DNA of 27,809 nucleotides from a virus, in IMG/VR virus record IMGVR_UViG_3300022933_000019, positions 1 to 27,809 of that record. One strand, 5' to 3'. This document shows, piece after piece, positions 12,351 through 21,568 of this stretch (position 1 is its first letter; each line of letters starts with the position of its first letter). The notes beneath the pieces are model-generated. The model saw nothing but the letters and a program-made list of their open reading frames with translations. It was not told the DNA's origin and did not search any database. The position numbers and the translations under genes were made by a program.

Positions 12351-13058
12351 CTATTTCTCCATTAATTTTATATATTTATCAGCTAAAGGTTTTCTATTTT
12401 CCATACGTATAAATCCTTTTACAATATTATCTAAATCTTTTTCTGTATATACATCCTTAACTCCAGCAGTTTGTTGAACTACTTTTAAATACTTTTTAAC
12501 ATCATTCTCAGACTCAGGAGCATACTCAGCAATCATCTTACGTAAATCACCATCATGTCTATTAAGTTTAGTAGTTAAATCTTTTTTCATAGCTCTGATA
12601 CCAGCTTCTGGTGTAGTAAATATTGCAAACCTTTGACGAGGACCATAACCTCCTTCAGCTAAACCTTCCCATTTTATACCTCTTTCTATATTTCCAGGAT
12701 TATTGTATTGACTAATACTATAATCCCCCTCTACTTTTTTATTAGATGTAGCATTATCAGTGCTATTAGTAGGCTTACTATCAACTTTTTCATTTACTAT
12801 TTCCTCTATCTTTGGTTCTTCTGGTACAGCAGTAGTTATTGCCTCAGACATTTCTTCTATAGGTTGTTCAGGTTCAACAGGGCTTGTTACTGCTTCTTCT
12901 ACTACAGTTTCTTTACCTATTGGTTCTGGTTGTCTAGGACTTGATGTAGGTCGTTGTAACAAACCTTGTGCTTGTTTCATAGCATTAGCAGCTAATGATA
13001 ATGATTTACCACTATCATGGTCTATAACTGTTTGTAAAATATCTCTACCAGTAGTCAT
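12351..13058 (-). CDS. Virion-associated or lytic protein with lysozyme-like NNPGNI domain, 235 aa
   Basis: The first 35 residues are helical, residues 38-110 are a Pro/Glu/Thr-rich linker, and residues 115-233 form a compact domain starting ISQYNNPGNIERG and continuing QRFAIFTTPEAGIRAM, YAPESENDVKKYL and a long final helix. The NNPGNI plus RFA-F plus GIRA pattern recurs in phage proteins with a lysozyme or transglycosylase-like fold, so peptidoglycan cleavage during DNA entry or at lysis is a reasonable inference. The exact catalytic Glu is not certain (Glu 125 is a candidate). It is coupled to the gp15-like gene (TAATG). T7 carries its transglycosylase on gp16; here the likely muralytic domain is on a separate gene. 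Confidence 0.65.
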   Translation of the reverse strand: MTTGRDILQTVIDHDSGKSLSLAANAMKQAQGLLQRPTSSPRQPEPIGKETVVEEAVTSPVEPEQPIEEMSEAITTAVPEEPKIEEIVNEKVDSKPTNSTDNATSNKKVEGDYSISQYNNPGNIERGIKWEGLAEGGYGPRQRFAIFTTPEAGIRAMKKDLTTKLNRHDGDLRKMIAEYAPESENDVKKYLKVVQQTAGVKDVYTEKDLDNIVKGFIRMENRKPLADKYIKLMEK

Positions 13059-14866
13059 TACTTTTTCTCTAAGTTAACGTTAGGAAAAAACTCAGCTAAT
13101 AAATCATTAATAGTTTTACTTAAAGGCTCAGACATTTCAGAACTTTTTGCTATTTTATTATCTATTGTAGCTATATCAGTTATTCTTCTTAAAGAATCAT
13201 TTACTTGATTTACTTGAATTGGACTTAATTCAGGATTATTTTCAGCAGATACGAACAATGTATTGTTTGTTCTGTTAGCAGATAGATTAAGTTCAGCATC
13301 TCCAATTACAGCATATAAACCTTGCCTTGTTGTTTCTGTATAAACATTTAATTGTTGATTTAAAGCTCGACTAAAGTTTTGGTCATTAACTAATTCTTTA
13401 AGCACTGGTTCAGGTATTGTATTTATAAATGGTCTAAGTTTTTGTTCTTGAAACTGTAACAATTTTTGTCCACTAAGAGAACTAGCTGGTAAAGTAATAG
13501 CAGAAGTATACATTATTTTATATGTATCTTGTAATTTACCATTCTTTTTTATATCTTCTACAGCATTTAAATGACTAGCTGTTGATATTTGCATAGGTTG
13601 AAATTCTTTATCTGGACCAACAAAGTTATCAGATATAGGGTCTTCTGCTGTAATACCTTTACTATATTTTAAAGCATTCTTAGTAACTTCTGTCATTAAG
13701 TTATTAAAACCTACTACATTTTTACCACGTAATTTATCAACTATAGTAGATATTTTAGTTACTGCCTCTAGTTCTGGTAAGTTAATTCTTCTAGCAACAT
13801 TAAATTCATCAGATTTTAATTGTATACTTAAATGATTAGTTACCTCAGTAAGTACATTAGCTCCAGTTGCTCTCTTCTTAAATGACTCTTCCATTCTTTG
13901 TAAGTCTACCATTAAATTTGATGTTAATATATTACCTTCTACTGCATCTTTAGGTAAACTAGATATAATACCACCTAAAGAAGTCTTAGCTTTTACTATT
14001 TCAGAACTTGCTAAATCTAATTTGTCATCAATACTCATTGTAGTATTTTCAGCAATTAATTTTAATCTTACTTGTAGACCACCATAAATTACATTATTAG
14101 TTCTTTGAAAACCACCATCTTGTTTAAACTTTTGATAAGCTATTTGTTTTTGATTTTCATCAGCATTTTTTAATTGTTGTACTACAAATTCCATTCTTGT
14201 TGTATCTGCAGTTATATTTTTTATTCTACCATAATAACTTGCTATTGTATCATTATCCATACCTGAAGTATCACCTATATACTTCTCAACTTCTGTTACC
14301 ATTTCATTTCTTCGTGCTATCATTGCAGTTTGCCTAGCTTTTAGTAAAGCTGAGTCTGATGCAATAATATCATTAACTCCTGTAGCACTAAAGATAGCAT
14401 TCATTTTAGTAGATATTTCTTCTTGGTATGCAGGGTTATTGCTAGTTAATTCAGCTGCTTTAGTCATCATCCTATGTTTCATTTCCCCAGGACCTATCCT
14501 ACCTTGCTCTTGGGCTAATTCTAACTTTTCATTTAACATATCTATTTCTGCTACAATAGTACTATTACCTGCATCTTTTGATAAATCATCTTCTAATCTT
14601 AATTTACGTTGAGCTAAATCATTTGTATATGTTTCAGAACCAGTTAGATAGTCTTCAGATAATTGATTAGCTGCATCAGTAGCTACATTATCTATATACT
14701 GGTCTTTAACTTCACGAGCTTTTTCTATACCTTCTGTAGCTAACTCAGCAAAAGCACCTAAGTTACTAAACTTAGCAGTTAAAGCTTGAGGAGTTGTATA
14801 AGTTAAACCAGGTGAATTTGGTTTTATTTTATCAGTTCTAAAATCCATTTTATCATTAGTTGCCAT
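13058..14866 (-). CDS. Internal virion (ejection) protein, T7 gp15-like, 602 aa
   Basis: A large, mostly helical protein (LEDDLSKDAGNSTIVAEIDM, then repeated charged helices) with no membrane segment and no enzymatic motif. Its size (T7 gp15 is 747 aa), helical make-up and position between the gp16-like gene and the muralytic gene support an inner-core/ejectosome role: forming the channel that carries DNA through the periplasm. Assignment is by context rather than sequence motif. Both ends overlap neighbours by one base (TAATG). Confidence 0.65.
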   Translation of the reverse strand: MATNDKMDFRTDKIKPNSPGLTYTTPQALTAKFSNLGAFAELATEGIEKAREVKDQYIDNVATDAANQLSEDYLTGSETYTNDLAQRKLRLEDDLSKDAGNSTIVAEIDMLNEKLELAQEQGRIGPGEMKHRMMTKAAELTSNNPAYQEEISTKMNAIFSATGVNDIIASDSALLKARQTAMIARRNEMVTEVEKYIGDTSGMDNDTIASYYGRIKNITADTTRMEFVVQQLKNADENQKQIAYQKFKQDGGFQRTNNVIYGGLQVRLKLIAENTTMSIDDKLDLASSEIVKAKTSLGGIISSLPKDAVEGNILTSNLMVDLQRMEESFKKRATGANVLTEVTNHLSIQLKSDEFNVARRINLPELEAVTKISTIVDKLRGKNVVGFNNLMTEVTKNALKYSKGITAEDPISDNFVGPDKEFQPMQISTASHLNAVEDIKKNGKLQDTYKIMYTSAITLPASSLSGQKLLQFQEQKLRPFINTIPEPVLKELVNDQNFSRALNQQLNVYTETTRQGLYAVIGDAELNLSANRTNNTLFVSAENNPELSPIQVNQVNDSLRRITDIATIDNKIAKSSEMSEPLSKTINDLLAEFFPNVNLEKK

Positions 14867-17800
14867 TAGAAATATTCCTTATTTTTTAATCGTTCTTTTC
14901 TGTACTCAAGTACATCGTTTTCTTTATTAGAAGCATTAGTCTGTTTCATAATCATAAGTATATGGTCTACACCTTCTTTTTGAGTTTGATTACCATTGTT
15001 TTTAAATATCTCTTGTAAGTTTTCAAACTCTTTTATTTTTTCAGGAGAAACTCTTTGAGTATTTGTTGCCTGTTCTACAGCTTTAGTATAAATATTATCA
15101 ATTAAAGTACCTGAACCTCTACGTTGATACTGTGTCATTAAGTTTAAAAGGTTAAATGCTCTTTCTTCAGATAAGAAATCAGACCCAGTTAAAATAGCTT
15201 TTAATCCTCTATGTACCTCACCTATTTGTTCTACTGTTGGAGTCTCACCTAAACTTAATACCATTGCTTTATAGTATTGTTTTGCTAATTGTTTATCTGC
15301 TTCTTTAGCATCTTTAGCATTAGCAAAGTTTTCAAATATTAATCTTTCTGCTTTACTTTGTACAGAGGTCCAACCAAATAAATATTGTTCTGCTTTAGTA
15401 TAGTTTTGTCCAGATACTTGCCCTAGTTTAGAACGCTTATCTCCAAGCAAAGCTACAGTAACAGCTCTTGCTAATCCACTTGTAAGACCTGTAAGCTTAG
15501 CTAATGCTTTATAAGAACCTAATACTTGTTCTTCTGTTTGAGTAACATCTGATATAGCAGGAGACCAAATAGCTGAAAACATATCAGTTACTCCATCTTT
15601 ACCAAATATATCTTTTAGTAACTGACCTGAAGGACCAAATGAAACATTACCACCTTCACCATCATTCATTATATATCTATATATTGCACCATAACCACCA
15701 AAGGGCATATCAGCACCCATAGGTGAGAACCTTAAATTAAACTCTAAGTCTGACCTGAGTAAGTTACCTTCTTCATCATATGTAGGAAATGCAGCATCAG
15801 CCATACCATTTATAACTATATTAAGTAAAGATAAGTCATCTAAGTCATTTACTATTTCTTGTCCTTTCTCTTCACCAAATGCTTGACTAAATAGTTCTAG
15901 TAATAAACCTCCCATACCATACCAAACACCACCTCTAACTCCATACACCATTGTATTCCAACCTGTTAGAGCTGCCATTTGTTTAGGATTAAATGGAGTA
16001 GCAGATGTATTCCATAGTCCTTCTGATGATTTAAATATAAAGGAACTAAACTGTGCAAAAGTAGCTAGTATAGGTACACGTTGTATACCCATTTCACCAT
16101 ACTTATCCATAGAACCAGCTAACTTACGAGCACCTGTATTAATTTCTTCTAATGCTTTAGCGCCTCTCCAGTCTTTACCTGGATTTTTTTGTACCCAATC
16201 TATTCTAGCAGCCATCCAAGTATTAATCCTACCCATTAACTCACCTTGTTCAAAACCTACCTGACCTACTTTCTCATTCATTTTACCAAATACTCTAGTA
16301 TCTCTACGAGACTGTAGTTTTTTAGGTCCTTGACTAAAGAAGTTTTTAGCAAAGGTATGGTCAGCTATATGAAAGAAACCTGAGTTTTTACCATTAGCAA
16401 TAATTAAAGCTAAATCTTTTTTAGACAAGTCTAGAATATTATCTGTTCTGCCTAGTATACTAGCATCATTTTCAAGTAACCAATCATATCCAGCACCCAG
16501 TTCTTTAGCATACTTTTTAGAATTTATATTATTTCTTGTTATCATATGTACTATGTAAGCAGACTGACTAGCTGTTGTAATATAGTTGTTTAATGTTTGT
16601 TTATTAAATCCTGCATAACCGCCTACTGCTAGATGTCCCCATGAGTTAGCTGTTTGTATAGCCCAATGCCACCAGGGTATTTGCCATTGAATTTTTAATG
16701 TAGATGTAGTTCTCATTAAAAAGTTATGAGCTAAACTAGGTCTTTTAGATATTGCATATGTTGCAGGTAAAGCTTTTTCAATAGCTTTAGATATTATAGG
16801 CATTCTATCTTGTAAAGTTTTTGCTTTTGTTTCACCATACTCAGCAAGTCTACCAGCAATTTTTTGCAAAGACCTACCTATCCAGTTTGGAACATGTCCT
16901 TGGTCTAGTACCATAATTTGTTGTAGTTCTTTATTTGCATTAGCTATTATTGCTCTACGTTCTTTAGGGTCTAATGTATCTTTCCATTGAACGTCTGCTA
17001 CCATACTTCCTACTTCATCTCTAGACTTAGGAAATTCTGTTAAACCACCAACAATTTTATCTTTATAAGTATCTATCCATAATTGTTTATACTCATTTAA
17101 TAGTGGAGCCATATAAGCTCTACTACCATTAGATTCTGTTGCCATAACAAAAGATGCAAAAGTATCTTCATAAACAGCTTTAGCTACAGGTAAATCAGTT
17201 CTTTGTTTTGATGATGACATAGCTTCTTCTCTAAGAGCATTAGCTTCTAGTCTATCTCCAGACCTTAATTCATCAGCTATTCTTATTTCAAAAAACTGTC
17301 CATCTGTATTAATATTAGACTCTTTAGCCCAAGCATCTAAGTTATTTCTTAACCATCTTTGAGCACCTATTTCTGTTGGAGCTACTGCAATAGCTCTAGC
17401 ATAACCACTATTTTGCATTTCAAGTATCCAAGATTCTCTAGTACCACCCTCTTGTACATGCTTTTCAAATGTTCTACTAATACCATTAACAGTTACTTCC
17501 TTAGGATACATTCTTACAAAGTTAGTTCCCTTCATAATAGATGGCATGTGTCCTGTACGACTTCTTAAAACTTGTTGTGGTAAAGCTTGTGCTTCTTGAT
17601 TTCTAAAAATACCATACTCAAATACACGACCTTGTGAATCTGTATAGTTTTTAGCAAGTCTATATATTACTATATTTGTATTGCCTTTTTCATTGTGTAA
17701 AGTTTTTTTATTTTCTAATACAAAGTTAGCTTGTGATGTAGGACTTTCTACAGGTCTACCCTTTTCAAAATCCCATACCTCTCTTGGATGTACTTGATTT

Positions 17801-20592
17801 AAATTACCAGCTTCATCTTTTATTTGAGGAAACTCAAAGTCATCTTTAGCTACTACTCGTTGTGTAATAGGTTTACCATTTTCACCCATCATAGGATTAC
17901 CTTGAGAATCTCTTTGAACAACTACAAAAGATTCTTTATACCCAAGTTTAACTAGTCTATCAAGTTCAAACAAGTTCTCTGCTTGAAATCTAAATCTATT
18001 TAATCCTCTAGTTTTAGTAATAATATTTTGATATAAGTAAGCTGTTTCTAAAGGTAAATCTGGTCTACCTAACATTGTTGTTATATCATCTATAGTTAAA
18101 TAATCTTTATAGTCTAAAGATTTTTTATATAGTAAAGCCATATCATTTCTACCTGACTGGTCTAATTTATTAATATCTTTTTGTAAGTTTGTTAAAGTAT
18201 CTTTAAACCAAGCTTCACTACGTAATCCAGCCATTTGCATTTTAGATTCAAACTTAGCATTTATAGCACCAAACTGAGCTAAACCTTTCCATAACCAAGT
18301 ACTACCAAATAAAGTTTGTGTAAATAAATTACTTCTTTTAGGAGGATTATTAAAACCATCTGTTATTTGTCTAGCTGAGTCATAGTATTCTGCTTTTCTA
18401 TTAATTCTAACTCTAAGATTAGGTTCTTGAGATACTTTACCTTCTAACTCTTTAGCTACTTGTATTTCTTTTTCTAGGTTTCTAATTTCTACTTCACGTA
18501 ACCCAGCTCTTACTTTAGCTACTCGTAACCATTTTTTAGGAGTAACTCCTTGTAGTTCAGCTTCAGCTTTAACTCTTTCTTTACTAAGTATAATCTTTCT
18601 AGCTGATGCAGACTCGGCAAGTAAATTAGTTTTATTAGCTTCTAGGTTTGCTAGAGAATCTACTGCTTTTCTAAATAATGGATATTGTTGTAAAGCTTCA
18701 ATACTATCAAAAGTTTTTCTTACTGCTCCATTACCATCTACATGTTCTATAACTAACTGAAAATCTGATTTACCTGACTCTTTAATCTTTTCTAAAATAA
18801 CAGTAATTGCATCTGATGCTTCTGCTACACTCTTATAGTTTGTTCTATCATTCTTACTAAATACTATAGATGTATCTAAACCAGTTCCTGTATCATAAAA
18901 AATACTATCTGAGTTTCTTTGATATATATCTACACCTGCAGATATATCATCTAATACATTATCTGTATCTCTAATCCATGCTTTTCTTTTTTCTGGAAAC
19001 AAATGTCCTTCATTAGTAAAGTAAGATTGTTGCATAGTTCTATAGAGTTTTTCTTGTAAACTCCATTCATGCATATCTAAATGCCTACCTTTATTAAGTA
19101 TACCTCCAATGATAGGAGCAAAGGCTAAACCTATAATTGATGTTCTTTTAACATCTACTGATGCTGCTATTTTACCAGAGTAATCTGCTATAATATCTAC
19201 AGTTAGTTTATTGCCTTTTTCAGAGTTAGCTATTCTTATGTTTTGATAAGGACTATCTAATTTTATATTATTAGTTTCATTAATTACATTAAGAGGAGAT
19301 ATAACATTTCCTTTTGGTTTACCTGGTTCAGCTGCATCTAAAGCTTCTAAGAACCTAGAAACTGTTTTATCATATCCTGCTTTATCTAAATCATATCTTC
19401 TTTTAGTAGTTCTAGCAATAGACTTACCTTTTTTAGCACCAGCCAAAACAAAGAAGGATGCTATTTCAAGAGGTACTTTGGCTGCTTCTGGATTTGTTGA
19501 ATTTATTTTTTTAGCTACCCATAAAAAACCTTCATCAATAGTTTCAAAAGTACTCATAGTAATAGAATCTTGAGTTATGTAATTATCAAACTCTTCTTTA
19601 GTAGCTACTAAGCCACCCACTCTCATTACTGTATGCCAAAAGTCTCTCCAATTAAGAGCTATATCACCTACTATACCTACACCTTGATAGTCATTTAAAA
19701 AACCATATACTTTTTCAGGCTCTTGAGCATATAATTTTTCTACATACCTTCTCATCTCAGTCATGTTTTTTATAGCTCTTATTTTTTCATCATCAGTTAA
19801 AAATAAGTCACCAAAAGCATCTAATGCTTTACTATCAGGATTAGCTCCTTCAAGTCTAGCTATTGGAGTACTACCTAATATACCTATATACATAGGTAAT
19901 TCAGCAATAAAAGCATTAAATAGTTGTGTTGCATTAACACCTAGACCATAGAAAAACCCATCATTTTCTTCTAGTTCTTCATCTGACATTTCAAAAAACT
20001 TAGTATACCCTGGACTTAAATCAGCCATAGCTTTTAGTAGTTTACTTGCTTGAGAAGTGTCTACATTTACTCCAGGATTATTTTCTGAAAAGTACATCAT
20101 ATTTTTACGTAGACTATGACCTACTTTTAAAGATTCTTCAACTAACTTTTGTTTATCCATACTCATGTATAGATTTTCTATTTCATCATCTGTGCTAGTT
20201 GCTGCTTCTTCTGCAGAAATAGTTTCAACATACTTATCTCTTATAGACATAGGAGGATTATATCCATAAGTATATGCAGTTAGTAAACCTTTTTTATCTT
20301 CTGCAGAAATTTCATCATCATCTATAAGAGCAGTAATTGTTTGCTTAACAGATTCATCTTCTTCTTGTGCAATTTGCTGTTGAGTAAGAGCAAGTAAAGA
20401 AGAGTTACCCATTACAGCATACTCTTCCATTGTTTCATCAAACTTATTCATAGTATCTTCTGCATTTAATTCAGCAGAATAATAAGCATCATGTTGTATT
20501 TGTTCTAAATCTTCTAGACTAGTAACAACACCTGCAGAATAAGGAGGTATTTCTTGCCCAGGTACAAAACCATTGTCTATTTTTTCTTCCAT
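14866..20592 (-). CDS. Giant internal virion protein, T7 gp16-like ejection protein, 1908 aa
   Basis: The largest gene in the window. The N-terminus (MEEKIDNGFVPGQEIPPYSA) is followed by acidic helical sequence, without the transglycosylase domain found at the start of T7 gp16 (1318 aa). Predicted hydrophobic parts occur near residues 385 (EIASFFVLAGAKKG), 490 (IIGLAFAPIIGGIL) and in the C-terminal third (QIPWWHWAIQTANSWGHLAV; GGVWYGMGGLLLELFSQAF), consistent with insertion into the host envelope during DNA ejection. Size and order after a gp14-like gene support the call. It would leave the capsid with the gp14- and gp15-like proteins to build the trans-envelope channel. Confidence 0.75.
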   Translation of the reverse strand: MEEKIDNGFVPGQEIPPYSAGVVTSLEDLEQIQHDAYYSAELNAEDTMNKFDETMEEYAVMGNSSLLALTQQQIAQEEDESVKQTITALIDDDEISAEDKKGLLTAYTYGYNPPMSIRDKYVETISAEEAATSTDDEIENLYMSMDKQKLVEESLKVGHSLRKNMMYFSENNPGVNVDTSQASKLLKAMADLSPGYTKFFEMSDEELEENDGFFYGLGVNATQLFNAFIAELPMYIGILGSTPIARLEGANPDSKALDAFGDLFLTDDEKIRAIKNMTEMRRYVEKLYAQEPEKVYGFLNDYQGVGIVGDIALNWRDFWHTVMRVGGLVATKEEFDNYITQDSITMSTFETIDEGFLWVAKKINSTNPEAAKVPLEIASFFVLAGAKKGKSIARTTKRRYDLDKAGYDKTVSRFLEALDAAEPGKPKGNVISPLNVINETNNIKLDSPYQNIRIANSEKGNKLTVDIIADYSGKIAASVDVKRTSIIGLAFAPIIGGILNKGRHLDMHEWSLQEKLYRTMQQSYFTNEGHLFPEKRKAWIRDTDNVLDDISAGVDIYQRNSDSIFYDTGTGLDTSIVFSKNDRTNYKSVAEASDAITVILEKIKESGKSDFQLVIEHVDGNGAVRKTFDSIEALQQYPLFRKAVDSLANLEANKTNLLAESASARKIILSKERVKAEAELQGVTPKKWLRVAKVRAGLREVEIRNLEKEIQVAKELEGKVSQEPNLRVRINRKAEYYDSARQITDGFNNPPKRSNLFTQTLFGSTWLWKGLAQFGAINAKFESKMQMAGLRSEAWFKDTLTNLQKDINKLDQSGRNDMALLYKKSLDYKDYLTIDDITTMLGRPDLPLETAYLYQNIITKTRGLNRFRFQAENLFELDRLVKLGYKESFVVVQRDSQGNPMMGENGKPITQRVVAKDDFEFPQIKDEAGNLNQVHPREVWDFEKGRPVESPTSQANFVLENKKTLHNEKGNTNIVIYRLAKNYTDSQGRVFEYGIFRNQEAQALPQQVLRSRTGHMPSIMKGTNFVRMYPKEVTVNGISRTFEKHVQEGGTRESWILEMQNSGYARAIAVAPTEIGAQRWLRNNLDAWAKESNINTDGQFFEIRIADELRSGDRLEANALREEAMSSSKQRTDLPVAKAVYEDTFASFVMATESNGSRAYMAPLLNEYKQLWIDTYKDKIVGGLTEFPKSRDEVGSMVADVQWKDTLDPKERRAIIANANKELQQIMVLDQGHVPNWIGRSLQKIAGRLAEYGETKAKTLQDRMPIISKAIEKALPATYAISKRPSLAHNFLMRTTSTLKIQWQIPWWHWAIQTANSWGHLAVGGYAGFNKQTLNNYITTASQSAYIVHMITRNNINSKKYAKELGAGYDWLLENDASILGRTDNILDLSKKDLALIIANGKNSGFFHIADHTFAKNFFSQGPKKLQSRRDTRVFGKMNEKVGQVGFEQGELMGRINTWMAARIDWVQKNPGKDWRGAKALEEINTGARKLAGSMDKYGEMGIQRVPILATFAQFSSFIFKSSEGLWNTSATPFNPKQMAALTGWNTMVYGVRGGVWYGMGGLLLELFSQAFGEEKGQEIVNDLDDLSLLNIVINGMADAAFPTYDEEGNLLRSDLEFNLRFSPMGADMPFGGYGAIYRYIMNDGEGGNVSFGPSGQLLKDIFGKDGVTDMFSAIWSPAISDVTQTEEQVLGSYKALAKLTGLTSGLARAVTVALLGDKRSKLGQVSGQNYTKAEQYLFGWTSVQSKAERLIFENFANAKDAKEADKQLAKQYYKAMVLSLGETPTVEQIGEVHRGLKAILTGSDFLSEERAFNLLNLMTQYQRRGSGTLIDNIYTKAVEQATNTQRVSPEKIKEFENLQEIFKNNGNQTQKEGVDHILMIMKQTNASNKENDVLEYRKERLKNKEYF

Positions 20593-20594
20593 AT

Positions 20595-21260
20595 TTATCC
20601 AAATATTTTAGTAGCATTATCAAATATACTATCGCCAAGAACAGCTACATTTTGCCATCCTCCACTCTTAGCTTCTGCTTGAGCCGCTTGACTTCCATAG
20701 TTAGCTGACATAGTATTAAATCGTGATATTTGATTACCTACGTCTTCAGCTACATTAATATTACCTAGATTTTGTGATGCTTGTGTTCCTAGACTACCAA
20801 CAGAACCTACATAACCTGATGTACCACCTGCACCAACTGCTGAACCATAACCACCACCTACTTGTGCTTGTGCTATTCTAGCAGCTCGTATTGCTTGATA
20901 TCTACTTCTTTTTTGTAGTAACTGATTATATTTATTTCTAGCAGCATCAGATTTATTTTTAGCTTCTATTTGTTGTCGTTGATAACCTGATTGTTGACTA
21001 GCATATTTCATGGATTGAATACTACTTATTCCTTGCATAGCTAAACCTCCTGCACTCATCAGAGTGCCTGCAGATATACCTGCCCCTGCTGCTGCCCCTG
21101 CTGCTGTACCTGCTGCTAAATAGTTAGCTGACATTGTAGCATAACTAGCACCACCTGCAGTTGTACCTGCTGACGTAAGATAAGGTCCTCCATAGTACAT
21201 AGCTACTGCTGCGGCTACATAAGGTGCTACTTTTTTTACTGCTTTAACTGCTCCACCCAT
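20595..21260 (-). CDS. Internal virion protein, T7 gp14-like, 221 aa
   Basis: The N-terminal 85 residues are extremely Ala/Gly-rich and hydrophobic (VAPYVAAAVAMYYGGPYL; GTAAGAAAGAGISAGTLM). A basic coiled-coil-like helix follows (QRQQIEAKNKSDAARNKYNQ), then a Gly/Ser-rich part and a short helical end. This matches gp14-type proteins (T7 gp14 is 196 aa), which form the outer-membrane pore of the ejection machine. It sits directly upstream of the gp16-like gene. The start is ATG (MGGAVKAVKK). Confidence 0.8.
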   Translation of the reverse strand: MGGAVKAVKKVAPYVAAAVAMYYGGPYLTSAGTTAGGASYATMSANYLAAGTAAGAAAGAGISAGTLMSAGGLAMQGISSIQSMKYASQQSGYQRQQIEAKNKSDAARNKYNQLLQKRSRYQAIRAARIAQAQVGGGYGSAVGAGGTSGYVGSVGSLGTQASQNLGNINVAEDVGNQISRFNTMSANYGSQAAQAEAKSGGWQNVAVLGDSIFDNATKIFG

Positions 21261-21261
21261 A

Positions 21262-21567
21262 TTATATCTCCAATACTGTTAAATAATTTAATAAACCATC
21301 ATCTGTAAGTAAAATACCATTTGGTACTGGTTTAGCTCCAAATACTATATTAAACTTTCTTTCTTTCTTTGTTTCACATATACCAAAAACTCTTTTAATA
21401 CCTCTGTTTCTAAGTTCTTGTTTAACTGTTTCTAATCCTTTTAAATATCTTTTAAACTTATTATGACTCCATGAATGACATTCTATATGCATTATCCATT
21501 CATTCATTTCTTTACTAAAACTAATACCTATAAAGCCATTGTCTGACTCATCATATAACTTTTCCAT
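21262..21567 (-). CDS. Small protein of acyltransferase-like appearance, 101 aa
   Basis: The ORF begins MEKLYDESDNGFIGISFSKE and contains EWIMHIECHSWSHNKFKRYL with a helix and strand alternation ending VFGICETKKERKFNIVFGA. The layout resembles short GNAT-like phage proteins found near internal virion genes, such as T7 gp13 (138 aa), which is needed for assembly of the core. No acetyl-CoA loop is clear, so I treat it as a gp13-position protein of unknown biochemistry. It is tightly packed between nozzle and gp14-like genes. Confidence 0.6.
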   Translation of the reverse strand: MEKLYDESDNGFIGISFSKEMNEWIMHIECHSWSHNKFKRYLKGLETVKQELRNRGIKRVFGICETKKERKFNIVFGAKPVPNGILLTDDGLLNYLTVLEI

Positions 21568-21568
21568 A

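Noticed and set aside
12708-13077. Plus-strand ORFs opposite the lysozyme-like gene
   Set aside because: They are antisense to a well-supported gene, and their Ser/Phe/Ile-rich content mirrors its Pro/Glu-rich linker.
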